Assembly (NCBI GenBank): GCA_946222435.1
Contig: CAMIOJ010000018.1
Coordinates: forward strand, 1 to 14,106
Source: an uncultured Micrococcus sp.
Lineage (GTDB): Bacteria > Actinomycetota > Actinomycetes > Actinomycetales > Micrococcaceae
DNA length: 14,106 bases
Direction: 5' to 3'
Part shown: piece by piece, positions 1 to 6,669 of the stretch
Layout: every line of letters starts with the position of its first letter
Numbering within the stretch: position 1 is the stretch's first letter
Program-made: the position numbers and the translations under genes
Notes under the pieces: generated by a model
Told to the model about the DNA's origin: nothing
What the model saw: the letters and a program-made list of their open reading frames with translations, nothing else
The model's database searches: none

Positions 1-340
1 GCTGCGGACCGAGGGCACGCTGGACGCGCCCGCCGCGGTGGAGGTCAACCAGGAGGTGGTGCGTGCGCTGGCGCTCGCCGATCCCCTGGCCCTGGCACTG
101 GCCATGGACAACGATCTGCAGACCCCGGCGGTGACGCTGTTCCCGGACCTGTCCGACGTCCTCGACCTCGGCATGGACGAGGGGGCCCTTCGTGGGATGG
201 TGTCCGGCTCCGGCCCCACGCTCCTGTTCGTGGCCCGTGACGAGCACGAGGCGGAGCGCCTGGCCACCGCCGTCAAGGAGCGGACCGGCATCGAGGCGAT
301 CGCCGTGCACGGCCCCGTGCACGGTGCCGGACTGCTCTGA
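1..340 (+). CDS. ispE: 4-diphosphocytidyl-2-C-methyl-D-erythritol kinase, C-terminal part (5' truncated)
   Basis: The reading frame is open from base 2 and ends at the TGA at 338-340, so only about the last 112 residues are present. IspE is the GHMP-family kinase that phosphorylates CDP-methylerythritol with ATP in the cytosolic MEP pathway to isoprenoids. The diagnostic part seen here is the GHMP C-terminal glycine motif GMVSGSGPTLLFV, encoded at about 193-231, preceded by the family's NDLQTPA segment and a helical stretch. In actinobacteria ispE commonly lies just upstream of an ABC-F ATPase gene, as it does here with a 96-nt gap. A GTG at 38 is an internal valine, not a start, because the frame continues upstream to the window edge. 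The identification rests on the C-terminal third only, supported by gene order. Confidence 0.88.
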   Translation, partial: LRTEGTLDAPAAVEVNQEVVRALALADPLALALAMDNDLQTPAVTLFPDLSDVLDLGMDEGALRGMVSGSGPTLLFVARDEHEAERLATAVKERTGIEAIAVHGPVHGAGLL

Positions 341-436
341 CATCCTGTGGGCCGGCGGCGCGGGCCGCACCCCACCTGACCTCACCACCGACCCCCTGAC
401 GTCCACCCGGACGCGGAAGGACTGGCACCACCCCTC

Positions 437-2242
437 ATGGCACATCTGCTCGGCGCCGAGAACATCGGCATCTCCTTCGGCACCCGCACCGTCCTGGACG
501 GGCTCTCGCTCGGCGTGGACGAGGGGGACCGCATCGGACTGGTCGGACGCAACGGAGACGGCAAGTCCACGCTGATGCGCATCATGGCCGGCCTGCAGGC
601 ACCGGATACGGGCCGGGTCACCCGGCGCGGCGGCGTCCGTGTGGGCGTGCTGGACCAGCGTGACGAGCTCGATCCCACGCACACTGTCAGGCAGGCTGTG
701 GTGGGGGACGTGGACGACCACGTCTGGGCCTCGGAGCCCAGGATCCGGGACGTCTTCGACGGGCTCCTCGGCGGTCTGGACCTCGACCGCACCGTCGACG
801 GGCTCTCCGGCGGCCAGCGGCGGCGCGTCGCGCTGGCCGCCCTGCTGGCGGACGACCACGACGTCCTCTTCCTGGACGAGCCCACGAACCATCTGGACGT
901 GGAGGGCGTCGCCTGGCTCGCCCAGCACCTGAAGGACCGCTGGCGCCCCACGGACGGCGGCCTCGTGGTGGTCACCCACGACCGCTGGTTCCTGGACACC
1001 GTCTGCACCCGCACCTGGGAGGTCCACGACGCCACCGTGGACCCCTTCGACGGCGGCTACGCGGCCTGGATCCTCGCCCGTGCCGAGCGGGCCCGGCAGG
1101 CGGCCGTGGCCGAGCAGAAGCGCCAGCAGCTGATGAAGAAGGAGCTCGCGTGGCTGCGCCGCGGCGCCCCCGCCCGCACCTCGAAGCCGAAGTTCCGCAT
1201 CGAGGCGGCGAACGCGATCATCGCGGACGTGCCCGAGCCGCGTGACTCCGTGTCCCTGGCCAAGACCGCCACGGCCCGTCTCGGCAAGGACGTGCTGGAC
1301 CTCGAGGACGTCTCGCTGTCCCTGGGGGAGAAGACGATCCTGGACCAGGTCACCCTCCGGCTGGCGCCGGGCGAACGGCTGGGGATCGTCGGTGTCAACG
1401 GTGCCGGCAAGTCCACCCTCCTCAAGCTCCTGGACGGCCGTATCCAGCCGGACGCCGGACGCGTCAGGCGAGGCAAGACCGTGGTCACCGCCACCCTTAC
1501 CCAGGATGTGCACGAGCTGGACGAGGTCTCCCACCTCCGGGTCGCCGAGGTGATGGCGCGTGAGGGCTCCAGCTTCCAGGTGGGGGACAGGGAGATGTCC
1601 TCCGGTCAGCTGCTCGAGCAGCTCGGCTTCGGCACGGACCGCCAGTGGACGCCGGTGGCCGAGCTTTCCGGAGGCGAGCGGCGCCGGCTCCAGCTGCTCC
1701 GCCTGCTCGTGGGCGAGCCCAACGTGCTCTTCCTGGACGAGCCCACCAATGACCTGGACACGGACACCCTGGCGGCCGTCGAGGACCTCCTGGACGGGTG
1801 GCCGGGCACGCTCGTCGTCGTCTCGCATGACCGCTACCTGCTCGAGCGGGTGACGGACCACCAGGTGGCCCTGCTCGGCGACGGTGGCGTGCGTGGGCTG
1901 CCCGGTGGGGTGGACCAATACCTCGAGCTGCGCGCGGCCATGCCGGCGGAGCGGGCACCGGACTCCGTGCGCACGGCGGCCCCGTCCGCCGGTGCCGAAT
2001 CGGCGCCTGCGGGCCCGTCCCCGGCACAGCGGCGGCAGGCCCGCAAGGACATGGCCCGGCTGGAGCGCCAGCAGGACCGGCTCCGGGAGCGTGCCTCCGC
2101 CCTCGAGGCGAGTCTCGCCGAGCTCAGCGATGCGCAGCGCTTCGGCGAGCTCGGCCCGGTCAACGCCGAGCTCCAGCAGGTGAACACTGAGCTGGAGGCG
2201 GTGGAGGAGGAGTGGCTCGCGGCCGCCGAGCTCGCCGAATGA
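437..2242 (+). CDS. ABC-F family ATPase (Uup/EttA-like), two ABC domains, no membrane segment
   Basis: A 601-residue soluble protein with two tandem ABC ATPase domains. Domain 1 has Walker A GRNGDGKST (residues 37-45), signature LSGGQ (123-127) and Walker B LFLDEPTNHLD (144-154). Domain 2 has Walker A GVNGAGKST (319-327), LSGGE (410-414) and LFLDEPTNDLD (431-441). The inter-domain linker (about 215-265) has the charged helix and ARTSKPKFR segment typical of ABC-F proteins. After a Pro/Ala-rich spacer, residues about 530-600 form a charged, Glu/Arg-rich predicted coiled coil as in Uup. ABC-F proteins bind the ribosomal E site and affect translation or rescue stalled ribosomes; they are not transporters. 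The start is the ATG at 437, with GGAAGGA at 415-421 about 15 nt upstream, which is rather far. The ispE neighbour suggests a housekeeping role rather than an acquired antibiotic-protection gene. Exact subfamily is not certain. Confidence 0.93.
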   Translation: MAHLLGAENIGISFGTRTVLDGLSLGVDEGDRIGLVGRNGDGKSTLMRIMAGLQAPDTGRVTRRGGVRVGVLDQRDELDPTHTVRQAVVGDVDDHVWASEPRIRDVFDGLLGGLDLDRTVDGLSGGQRRRVALAALLADDHDVLFLDEPTNHLDVEGVAWLAQHLKDRWRPTDGGLVVVTHDRWFLDTVCTRTWEVHDATVDPFDGGYAAWILARAERARQAAVAEQKRQQLMKKELAWLRRGAPARTSKPKFRIEAANAIIADVPEPRDSVSLAKTATARLGKDVLDLEDVSLSLGEKTILDQVTLRLAPGERLGIVGVNGAGKSTLLKLLDGRIQPDAGRVRRGKTVVTATLTQDVHELDEVSHLRVAEVMAREGSSFQVGDREMSSGQLLEQLGFGTDRQWTPVAELSGGERRRLQLLRLLVGEPNVLFLDEPTNDLDTDTLAAVEDLLDGWPGTLVVVSHDRYLLERVTDHQVALLGDGGVRGLPGGVDQYLELRAAMPAERAPDSVRTAAPSAGAESAPAGPSPAQRRQARKDMARLERQQDRLRERASALEASLAELSDAQRFGELGPVNAELQQVNTELEAVEEEWLAAAELAE

Positions 2243-2250
2243 GGTCCTCG

Positions 2251-2284
2251 GTTCCGCGTCCCACCTGCAGATGAGATGCGGAAC
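2251..2284. other. Weak inverted repeat downstream of the ABC-F gene
   Basis: A 7-bp perfect dyad, GTTCCGC at 2251-2257 and GCGGAAC at 2278-2284, flanks a 20-nt loop that contains an imperfect palindrome (CACCTGCAGATG). It begins 8 nt after the ABC-F stop. It could be a weak terminator or a protein-binding dyad for the downstream gene. No T-tract follows, so termination is not well supported. Confidence 0.3.
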
Positions 2285-2292
2285 ACAGATTC

Positions 2293-2320
2293 TTCACATA
2301 GCCTTCTTCGCATAGCCTTG
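2293..2320. repeat. 14-bp imperfect tandem direct repeat upstream of the sugar transferase
   Basis: Two adjacent 14-nt units, TTCACATAGCCTTC (2293-2306) and TTCGCATAGCCTTG (2307-2320), match at 12 of 14 positions. They share the core CATAGCCTT. They sit in an AT-rich stretch that stands out in a very GC-rich window. They end 16 nt before a good -10-like hexamer and about 107 nt before the downstream start codon. The position suits a regulator-binding site for the sugar transferase gene, but no known regulator motif is recognised. Confidence 0.5.
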
Positions 2321-2336
2321 AATCCCCGCCGCGGCT

Positions 2337-2342
2337 TACAAT
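2337..2342 (+). promoter_or_regulatory. Candidate -10 element for the sugar transferase gene
   Basis: TACAAT is one mismatch from the sigma-70-type consensus and lies in the only AT-rich part of the 185-nt gap between the ABC-F gene and the sugar transferase. No good -35 is present at 16-18 nt. TTGAAT at 2318-2323 is only 13 nt away. The tandem repeat lies where a -35 would be, so an activator-dependent promoter is plausible. This would give a leader of roughly 80 nt. Confidence 0.35.
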
Positions 2343-2427
2343 CCGTGACGTATGAGAAAAGCCTGGGAGCGTCGGTCCGCATGACCCTCGCCCCTCGGCA
2401 TCCGCGGCAGCGAGCAAGAGGACGAAC

Positions 2428-3927
2428 GTGGCCAGCACCCTGGAGACGCCGTCGGCGCATGCCCGGCCGGCACGGCCCCCGGAGCCGGAGGGCGAGCATC
2501 TGCTCGGCACCTCCTGGCACCGAGGCATCCCGCGCCTGCTCACCCTGGTGGACGCCGTCCTGATCCTCGTCTCGATGGTCTTCGCGGAGCTCGTCCGCTT
2601 CGGCCAGCTCGGTGAGCACATCCCCGGCACCGTCCTGCTGAACTACACCCTGCTCTCGGTGATCCTGGCGGTGGGCTGGGGCGTCACCCTCGCGTTCGTC
2701 GGCTCCCGGGACATCAGGGTCTTCGGTGTGGGGGCGGACGAGTACAAGCGCGTCATCAAGGGCACCCTGTACTTCTTCGGCCTCGTGGCCATCATCTCCT
2801 ACGCCATCGCACTGGAGACGGCGCGCGGCTATGTGGCCGTCGCCCTTCCGGTCGGCCTGTTTGCCGTCCTCTGCGGCCGTTTCGTGGTCCGCACCTGGGT
2901 CGCCCGTTCCCGTGCCCGTGGCCGGTTCCGCCGTCGCATGCTGCTGGTGGGCGGCCCGGGAGCAGTGGCCCACGTGCACGACGCCCTCGTCTCCGAGGCC
3001 GGTGCCGGCTATGAGCCGGTGGCGGCGATCATGCCGGGCTACCGCTCCCGTGGCGATGACTTCCTGCCGATCCCGTGCCGCACGGACATGAGCACCATCG
3101 GGGAGATCGTGGACTTCGCGGTGGAGAACCACGTGGAGGCCATCACCCTCACCTCCGGCGACCCGTTCCCGCCGCGGGACCTGCGCCGGCTCGGCTGGGA
3201 GCTGCAGGAACGCGGCATCACCCTGATCATGGCGCCGGCCCTCGTGGACGTCGCCGGCCCCCGCATCCACATGCAGCCGCTGGCCGGCCTGCCGCTGATC
3301 CACGTGAGCACCCCGCGCCTGTCCCGGGGCAAGGCGTTCTCCAAGCGGATGTTCGACGTGGTCGCCTCCGGCCTCGGCATCGTCCTCATCTCGCCGCTGC
3401 TGCTCGGCGTCGCGCTCGCGGTGCGCCTGGACAGCCCCGGGCCCGTCTTCTTCCGGCAGGAGCGCATCGGCCTGCACGGCAAGCCCTTCACCATGCTCAA
3501 GTTCCGCTCGATGGTGCCGGACGCGGAGAGGATCAAGGCTGCGCTCACGTCGGACTCCGGCGACGAGAACGTCCTGTTCAAGATGAAGGACGATCCGCGC
3601 ATCACCAAGGTGGGCCGCTTCATCCGGCGCACGAGCATCGACGAGCTGCCCCAGCTCGTCAACGTCCTGCGCGGGGACATGTCCCTGGTTGGCCCCCGCC
3701 CGCACCTGCCCCACGAGGTGGAGCAGTACGAGGACTACATCCACCGCCGGTTCCAGGTGCAGCCCGGCATCACGGGCCTGTGGCAGGTCTCCGGCCGCTC
3801 CAACCTCTCCTGGGAGGACGCCGTCCGCCTGGACCTGAACTACGTGGAGAACTGGTCCCTCCTCGGGGACATCGTCATTCTCGGCCGCACGGTCCGTGCC
3901 GTCACGGCTGCCGACGGCGCCTACTGA
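2428..3927 (+). CDS. Polyprenyl-phosphate sugar-1-phosphate transferase (WbaP/EPS-type initiating transferase)
   Basis: A 499-residue membrane enzyme expected to transfer a sugar-1-phosphate from a nucleotide sugar to undecaprenyl (or another polyprenyl) phosphate on the cytoplasmic face, the first step of many capsule, EPS and wall-polymer pathways. Hydrophobic segments lie at about 36-57, 70-92, 113-131 and 136-155. A CoA/NAD-binding-like domain follows at 168-290. A fifth hydrophobic segment (308-333) opens the conserved bacterial sugar transferase domain. That domain carries SPGPVFFRQERIG (336-348), FTMLKFRSM (354-362), the SIDELPQL dyad D405-E406, SLVGPRPHLP (419-428) and PGITGLWQVSGR (446-457). 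Length and order match the polyisoprenyl-phosphate hexose-1-phosphate transferase family. The GTG start at 2428 has AAGAGGA at 2416-2422, 5 nt away. The sugar specificity cannot be read from the sequence. The only other glycan-assembly genes nearby are in the 8720-14106 cluster. Confidence 0.93.
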   Translation: MASTLETPSAHARPARPPEPEGEHLLGTSWHRGIPRLLTLVDAVLILVSMVFAELVRFGQLGEHIPGTVLLNYTLLSVILAVGWGVTLAFVGSRDIRVFGVGADEYKRVIKGTLYFFGLVAIISYAIALETARGYVAVALPVGLFAVLCGRFVVRTWVARSRARGRFRRRMLLVGGPGAVAHVHDALVSEAGAGYEPVAAIMPGYRSRGDDFLPIPCRTDMSTIGEIVDFAVENHVEAITLTSGDPFPPRDLRRLGWELQERGITLIMAPALVDVAGPRIHMQPLAGLPLIHVSTPRLSRGKAFSKRMFDVVASGLGIVLISPLLLGVALAVRLDSPGPVFFRQERIGLHGKPFTMLKFRSMVPDAERIKAALTSDSGDENVLFKMKDDPRITKVGRFIRRTSIDELPQLVNVLRGDMSLVGPRPHLPHEVEQYEDYIHRRFQVQPGITGLWQVSGRSNLSWEDAVRLDLNYVENWSLLGDIVILGRTVRAVTAADGAY

Positions 3928-3936
3928 TTTCGCTGC

Positions 3937-3948
3937 CCCCGGCCGGGG
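3937..3948. repeat. Perfect 12-bp GC palindrome after the sugar transferase
   Basis: CCCCGGCCGGGG lies 9 nt after the sugar transferase stop. As RNA it could form a short stem, but there is no room for a normal loop and no T-tract. It may be incidental in GC-rich DNA. Confidence 0.3.
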
Positions 3949-3974
3949 TGGAGCCGTGTGGAAGAATGACCAGG

Positions 3975-3998
3975 CGTCGCCGCCGCGCGGTGGCGACG
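3975..3998 (+). other. Strong hairpin immediately 5' of tRNA-Gln
   Basis: CGTCGCC (3975-3981) pairs perfectly with GGCGACG (3992-3998). The stem extends inwards through a G-U and two G-C pairs to a GCGC tetraloop, about 10 bp in all. It ends one nucleotide before the tRNA 5' end. An outer 6-bp match, ACCAGG (3969-3974) with CCTGGT (4005-4010), reaches into the tRNA acceptor and D-arm sequence. It may be a terminator for the upstream gene, a precursor leader structure or a processing feature. Confidence 0.55.
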
Positions 3999-3999
3999 G

Positions 4000-4071
4000 T
4001 CCGCCCTGGTGTAATGGCAGCACGCCGGTCTTTGGAGCCGTGCAGTCTAGGTTCGAATCCTAGGGGCGGAA
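4000..4071 (+). tRNA. tRNA-Gln (anticodon UUG)
   Basis: A 72-nt cloverleaf can be drawn. The acceptor stem TCCGCCC (4000-4006) pairs fully with GGGCGGA (4064-4070), with A4071 as discriminator. The D-arm is GTG/CAC around TAATGGCAG (4009-4023). The anticodon loop is CTTTGGA (4030-4036) with anticodon TTG at 4032-4034. The variable loop is 5 nt. The T-arm is CTAGG TTCGAAT CCTAG (4047-4063). CCA is not encoded. The anticodon stem is weak: three G-C/C-G pairs, one U-G pair, and a C4025/T4041 mismatch at 27-43. UUG reads CAA and, by wobble, CAG; nearly all Gln codons in this window are CAG. The gene lies between the sugar transferase and glmU. Confidence 0.9.
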
Positions 4072-4128
4072 CACGGTCCCGTCCGCCGGGGCCCACCCTC
4101 GACCGCCATCCCCAGGAGGAGCGCAGGA

Positions 4129-5598
4129 ATGTCCGAGACCACCGCCCCCCGCCCGTCCGCCGTGATCGTGCTGGCCGCCGGCCAGGGCACGCGCATGAAG
4201 TCCACCACCCCCAAGGTGATGCACCGCATCGGCGGCCGTTCCCTGGTGGGCCATGCCCTCCACGCCGCGGCCTCGCTGGACCCCGAGCACCTCGTGGCCG
4301 TGGTCCGTCATGAGCGGGACAGGGTGGCCGCCCACATCGAGGAGCAGCTGCCGGGCATCGTCATCGCGGACCAGGACGAGGTGCCGGGCACCGGCCGGGC
4401 CGTGGAGCTCGGCCTCGAGGCGGTCCCGGCGGACACCGAGGGCACGGTGGTGGTCACCTACGGCGACGTCCCGCTGCTCACCCCGCAGACGCTGGCGGAC
4501 CTCGTGGCCACGCATGAGGCGGACGGCAACGCCGTCACCGTGCTGACCGCCACCCTGGAGGACCCCACCGGCTACGGCCGCATCGTCCGTGACGCCGAGG
4601 GCCTCGTCGAGCGCATCATGGAGCACAAGGACGCCCTGGCCCATGCCGAGGCCACCGGGGACTCCTCCTTCGTGGAGATCGCCGAGGTCAACTCCGGCAT
4701 CTACGCCTTCGACGCCGCCCTGCTGCGCCGCACCCTGCCGTCCCTGTCCACGGACAACGTCCAGGGCGAGAAGTACCTCACGGACGTGCTCGGCCTGGCC
4801 CGTGCCGAGGGCGGCCGCGTCGCCTCCGTCGGCACGGACGATGTCTGGGAGGTCGAGGGCGCCAACGACCGTCGCCAGCTCTCGGACCTGGGCCGGCAGC
4901 TCAACGACCGCGTGCTGCGCCGCTGGATGAAGGAGGGCGTCACGGTGATCGACCCGTCCTCCACCTGGGTGGACGTCACCGTCCAGCTCTCCAACGACGT
5001 GACCCTCAAGCCCGGCACCCAGCTGCACGGGTCCACCACCGTGGGCACGGACGCGGTCGTCGGCCCGGACACCACCCTGACGGACACCGAGGTCGGCGAG
5101 GGCGCCACCGTCAAGCGCACCGACGCCACGGGCGCCGTGATCGGCGCGCACGCCACGGTCGGCCCGTTCACCTACCTGCGCCCGGGCACCGTGCTGGGCG
5201 AGGACGGCAAGATCGGCGCGTTCTATGAGACCAAGAACGTGACGGTGGGCCGGGGCTCCAAGCTGTCCCACCTCGGCTACGCCGGGGACGCGGAGATCGG
5301 CGAGCACACCAACATCGGCTGCGGCAACATCACCGCCAACTACGACGGCGTGGAGAAGCACCGCACCACCATCGGCTCGCACGTGCGCACCGGGTCCAAC
5401 ACCGTCTTCACCGCCCCGGTGACGGTCGGGGACGGCGCCTACACCGGGGCCGGAGCGGTGGTCCGCGAGGACGTCCCGGCCGGCGCCCTCGCCCTGAACC
5501 GGGTGGAGCAGCGCACCATCGACGGCTGGGTCGTGGCGAAGCGCCCGGGCACCGGTTCGGCGGAGGCCGCGCAGGCCGCCGGCACGGACCGCGGCTGA
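4129..5598 (+). CDS. glmU: Bifunctional glucosamine-1-phosphate N-acetyltransferase / GlcNAc-1-phosphate uridylyltransferase
   Basis: A 489-residue cytosolic enzyme that acetylates GlcN-1-P with acetyl-CoA and then couples it to UTP, giving UDP-GlcNAc for peptidoglycan and other glycans. The N-terminal nucleotidyltransferase has LAAGQGTRMKS (15-25), the lysine in TTPK, PGTGRAVE, and YGDVPL with the metal-binding Asp at 113. The C-terminal half is a left-handed beta-helix of hexapeptide repeats. It includes RPGTVLGEDGKIGAFYETKN, SHLGYAGDAEIG with the catalytic-type His at residue 381, and NIGCGNITANYDG. Length is normal for an actinobacterial GlmU with a short extra tail. The ATG at 4129 is preceded by AGGAGG (4114-4119), 9 nt away. 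prs follows after 86 nt, a conserved pairing in Gram-positive bacteria. UDP-GlcNAc is also the usual precursor for nonulosonic acids such as those implied by the downstream NeuA/NeuB genes. Confidence 0.97.
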   Translation: MSETTAPRPSAVIVLAAGQGTRMKSTTPKVMHRIGGRSLVGHALHAAASLDPEHLVAVVRHERDRVAAHIEEQLPGIVIADQDEVPGTGRAVELGLEAVPADTEGTVVVTYGDVPLLTPQTLADLVATHEADGNAVTVLTATLEDPTGYGRIVRDAEGLVERIMEHKDALAHAEATGDSSFVEIAEVNSGIYAFDAALLRRTLPSLSTDNVQGEKYLTDVLGLARAEGGRVASVGTDDVWEVEGANDRRQLSDLGRQLNDRVLRRWMKEGVTVIDPSSTWVDVTVQLSNDVTLKPGTQLHGSTTVGTDAVVGPDTTLTDTEVGEGATVKRTDATGAVIGAHATVGPFTYLRPGTVLGEDGKIGAFYETKNVTVGRGSKLSHLGYAGDAEIGEHTNIGCGNITANYDGVEKHRTTIGSHVRTGSNTVFTAPVTVGDGAYTGAGAVVREDVPAGALALNRVEQRTIDGWVVAKRPGTGSAEAAQAAGTDRG

Positions 5599-5618
5599 GG
5601 CCATGGGCAGACCAGGAC

Positions 5619-5624
5619 TAGGAT
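5619..5624 (+). promoter_or_regulatory. Possible -10 hexamer between glmU and prs
   Basis: TAGGAT is a frequent actinobacterial -10 form. CTGAGG at 5595-5600 could serve as a poor -35, with an 18-nt spacer. The predicted transcription start would fall inside the hairpin at 5625-5655, which argues against both elements acting together. Confidence 0.22.
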
Positions 5625-5655
5625 GGCTCCGGGCCGACACAGAAGGCCCGGAGCC
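5625..5655 (+). terminator. Perfect 11-bp GC-rich hairpin between glmU and prs (terminator or prs leader structure)
   Basis: GGCTCCGGGCC (5625-5635) pairs perfectly with GGCCCGGAGCC (5645-5655) around the 9-nt loop GACACAGAA. It begins 26 nt after the glmU stop and ends 29 nt before the prs start. There is no T-tract, though many high-GC actinobacterial terminators lack one. It could attenuate read-through from glmU or stabilise the 5' end of prs mRNA. Confidence 0.5.
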
Positions 5656-5684
5656 GCAGATCGCGAGAGAGCAGGGGAGCGAGA

Positions 5685-6665
5685 ATGACGGAACTGAGCC
5701 GCAGCGAGGACAAGCGACTGGTGCTGGCCGCCGGCCGGGCGCATCCGGAGCTGGCCACGGAGATCGCGGAGGAGCTCGGCACCGAGCTGCTGCCGATGAG
5801 CGCCTACGACTTCGCCAACGGTGAGATCTACGTCCGTTCGGGCGAGTCCGTCCGCGGCAAGGACGTGTTCGTCATCCAGTCCCACCCTGCTCCGCTGAAC
5901 AACCACCTCATGGAGCAGCTGATCATGATCGACTCCATGAAGCGTGCCTCGGCCCGCCGCATCACCGTGGTCTCCCCGTTCTACCCCTACGCCCGCCAGG
6001 ACAAGAAGGGCCGCGGACGCGAGCCGATCTCGGCCCGCCTGATCTCGGACCTCTACCTGGCCGCGGGCGCGTCCCGCATCATGTCCGTGGACCTGCACAC
6101 CGCGCAGATCCAGGGTTTCTTCGACGGCCCGGTGGACCACCTGTTCGCGATCCCGCTGCTCGCGGACTACATCCGCACCCGCCTGGAGGGCGAGGAGGTC
6201 ACCGTGGTCTCCCCGGACACCGGCCGTGTGCGCGTGGCCGAGCAGTGGGCGGACCGTCTGGGCGGCGTGCCGCTGGCGTTCGTGCACAAGTCCCGTGACC
6301 TCACCGTCCCGAACCAGGCGGAGTCCAAGACCGTGGTCGGAGACATCGAGGGCCGCGTCTGCGTGCTGATCGACGACATGATCGACACCGGCGGCACCAT
6401 CGCCGGCGCGGTGCGCGTCCTCAAGGAGGCCGGCGCCAAGGACGTCATCATCGCCGCCACCCACGCCGTCTTCTCGGACCCGGCCGCCCAGCGCCTGGGC
6501 GAGTGCGGTGCCCGCGAGGTGGTGGTCACCAACACCCTGCCGATCCCGGAGGAGAAGCGTTTCGAGAACCTCACCGTGCTCTCGATCGCCCCGCTGATCG
6601 CCCGCGCGATCCGCGAGGTCTTCGAGGACGGCTCGGTCACCAGCCTCTTCGACGGCAACGCCTGA
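5685..6665 (+). CDS. prs: Ribose-phosphate pyrophosphokinase (PRPP synthase)
   Basis: A 326-residue cytosolic enzyme that makes PRPP from ribose-5-phosphate and ATP for purine, pyrimidine, His, Trp and NAD synthesis, and in actinobacteria also for decaprenylphosphoryl-arabinose-type precursors. It has tandem phosphoribosyltransferase-type folds. YARQD (102-106) is part of the ATP site. DLHTAQIQ (136-143) is the PRPP synthase signature. VVSPDTGRVRVAE (174-186) is the flag-side motif in its actinobacterial form. VLIDDMIDTGGT (227-238) is the ribose-phosphate-binding loop. The ATG at 5685 has AGGGGAG (5673-5679), 5 nt away. lepB starts only 4 nt after the stop, so the two are probably co-transcribed. 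Confidence 0.97.
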   Translation: MTELSRSEDKRLVLAAGRAHPELATEIAEELGTELLPMSAYDFANGEIYVRSGESVRGKDVFVIQSHPAPLNNHLMEQLIMIDSMKRASARRITVVSPFYPYARQDKKGRGREPISARLISDLYLAAGASRIMSVDLHTAQIQGFFDGPVDHLFAIPLLADYIRTRLEGEEVTVVSPDTGRVRVAEQWADRLGGVPLAFVHKSRDLTVPNQAESKTVVGDIEGRVCVLIDDMIDTGGTIAGAVRVLKEAGAKDVIIAATHAVFSDPAAQRLGECGAREVVVTNTLPIPEEKRFENLTVLSIAPLIARAIREVFEDGSVTSLFDGNA

Positions 6666-6669
6666 TCCG

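Noticed and set aside
437..2242. ABC-F gene as an antibiotic-resistance (ribosome protection) determinant
   Set aside because: Adjacent to ispE in a core gene order, with a C-terminal coiled coil like Uup; nothing indicates acquisition or a long antibiotic-resistance-type inter-domain arm.
2318..2342. TTGAAT/TACAAT as a complete -35/-10 promoter
   Set aside because: The spacer is only 13 nt, too short for a standard sigma-70-type promoter; only the -10 was kept as a candidate.
1834..4023. A 729-codon open frame on the minus strand spanning the ABC-F end and the sugar transferase
   Set aside because: It is antisense to two clearly real genes, has biased Arg/Asp/His-rich composition typical of GC-rich antisense frames, and shows no recognisable motif.
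3075..4313. A 412-codon plus-strand frame overlapping the sugar transferase, tRNA and glmU start
   Set aside because: It is out of frame with two well-supported genes and runs through a tRNA; composition is Arg/His/Pro/Gly-rich.
4060..5640. A 526-codon minus-strand frame antisense to glmU
   Set aside because: It lies fully opposite glmU, is rich in low-complexity Gly/Val/Arg/His/Asp, and has no SD or family motif.
6228..6290. PRPP synthase motif VVSPDTGRVRVAE differing from the enteric form
   Set aside because: This is the normal actinobacterial form of the motif rather than a lost catalytic residue; the PRPP signature and ribose-phosphate loop are intact.
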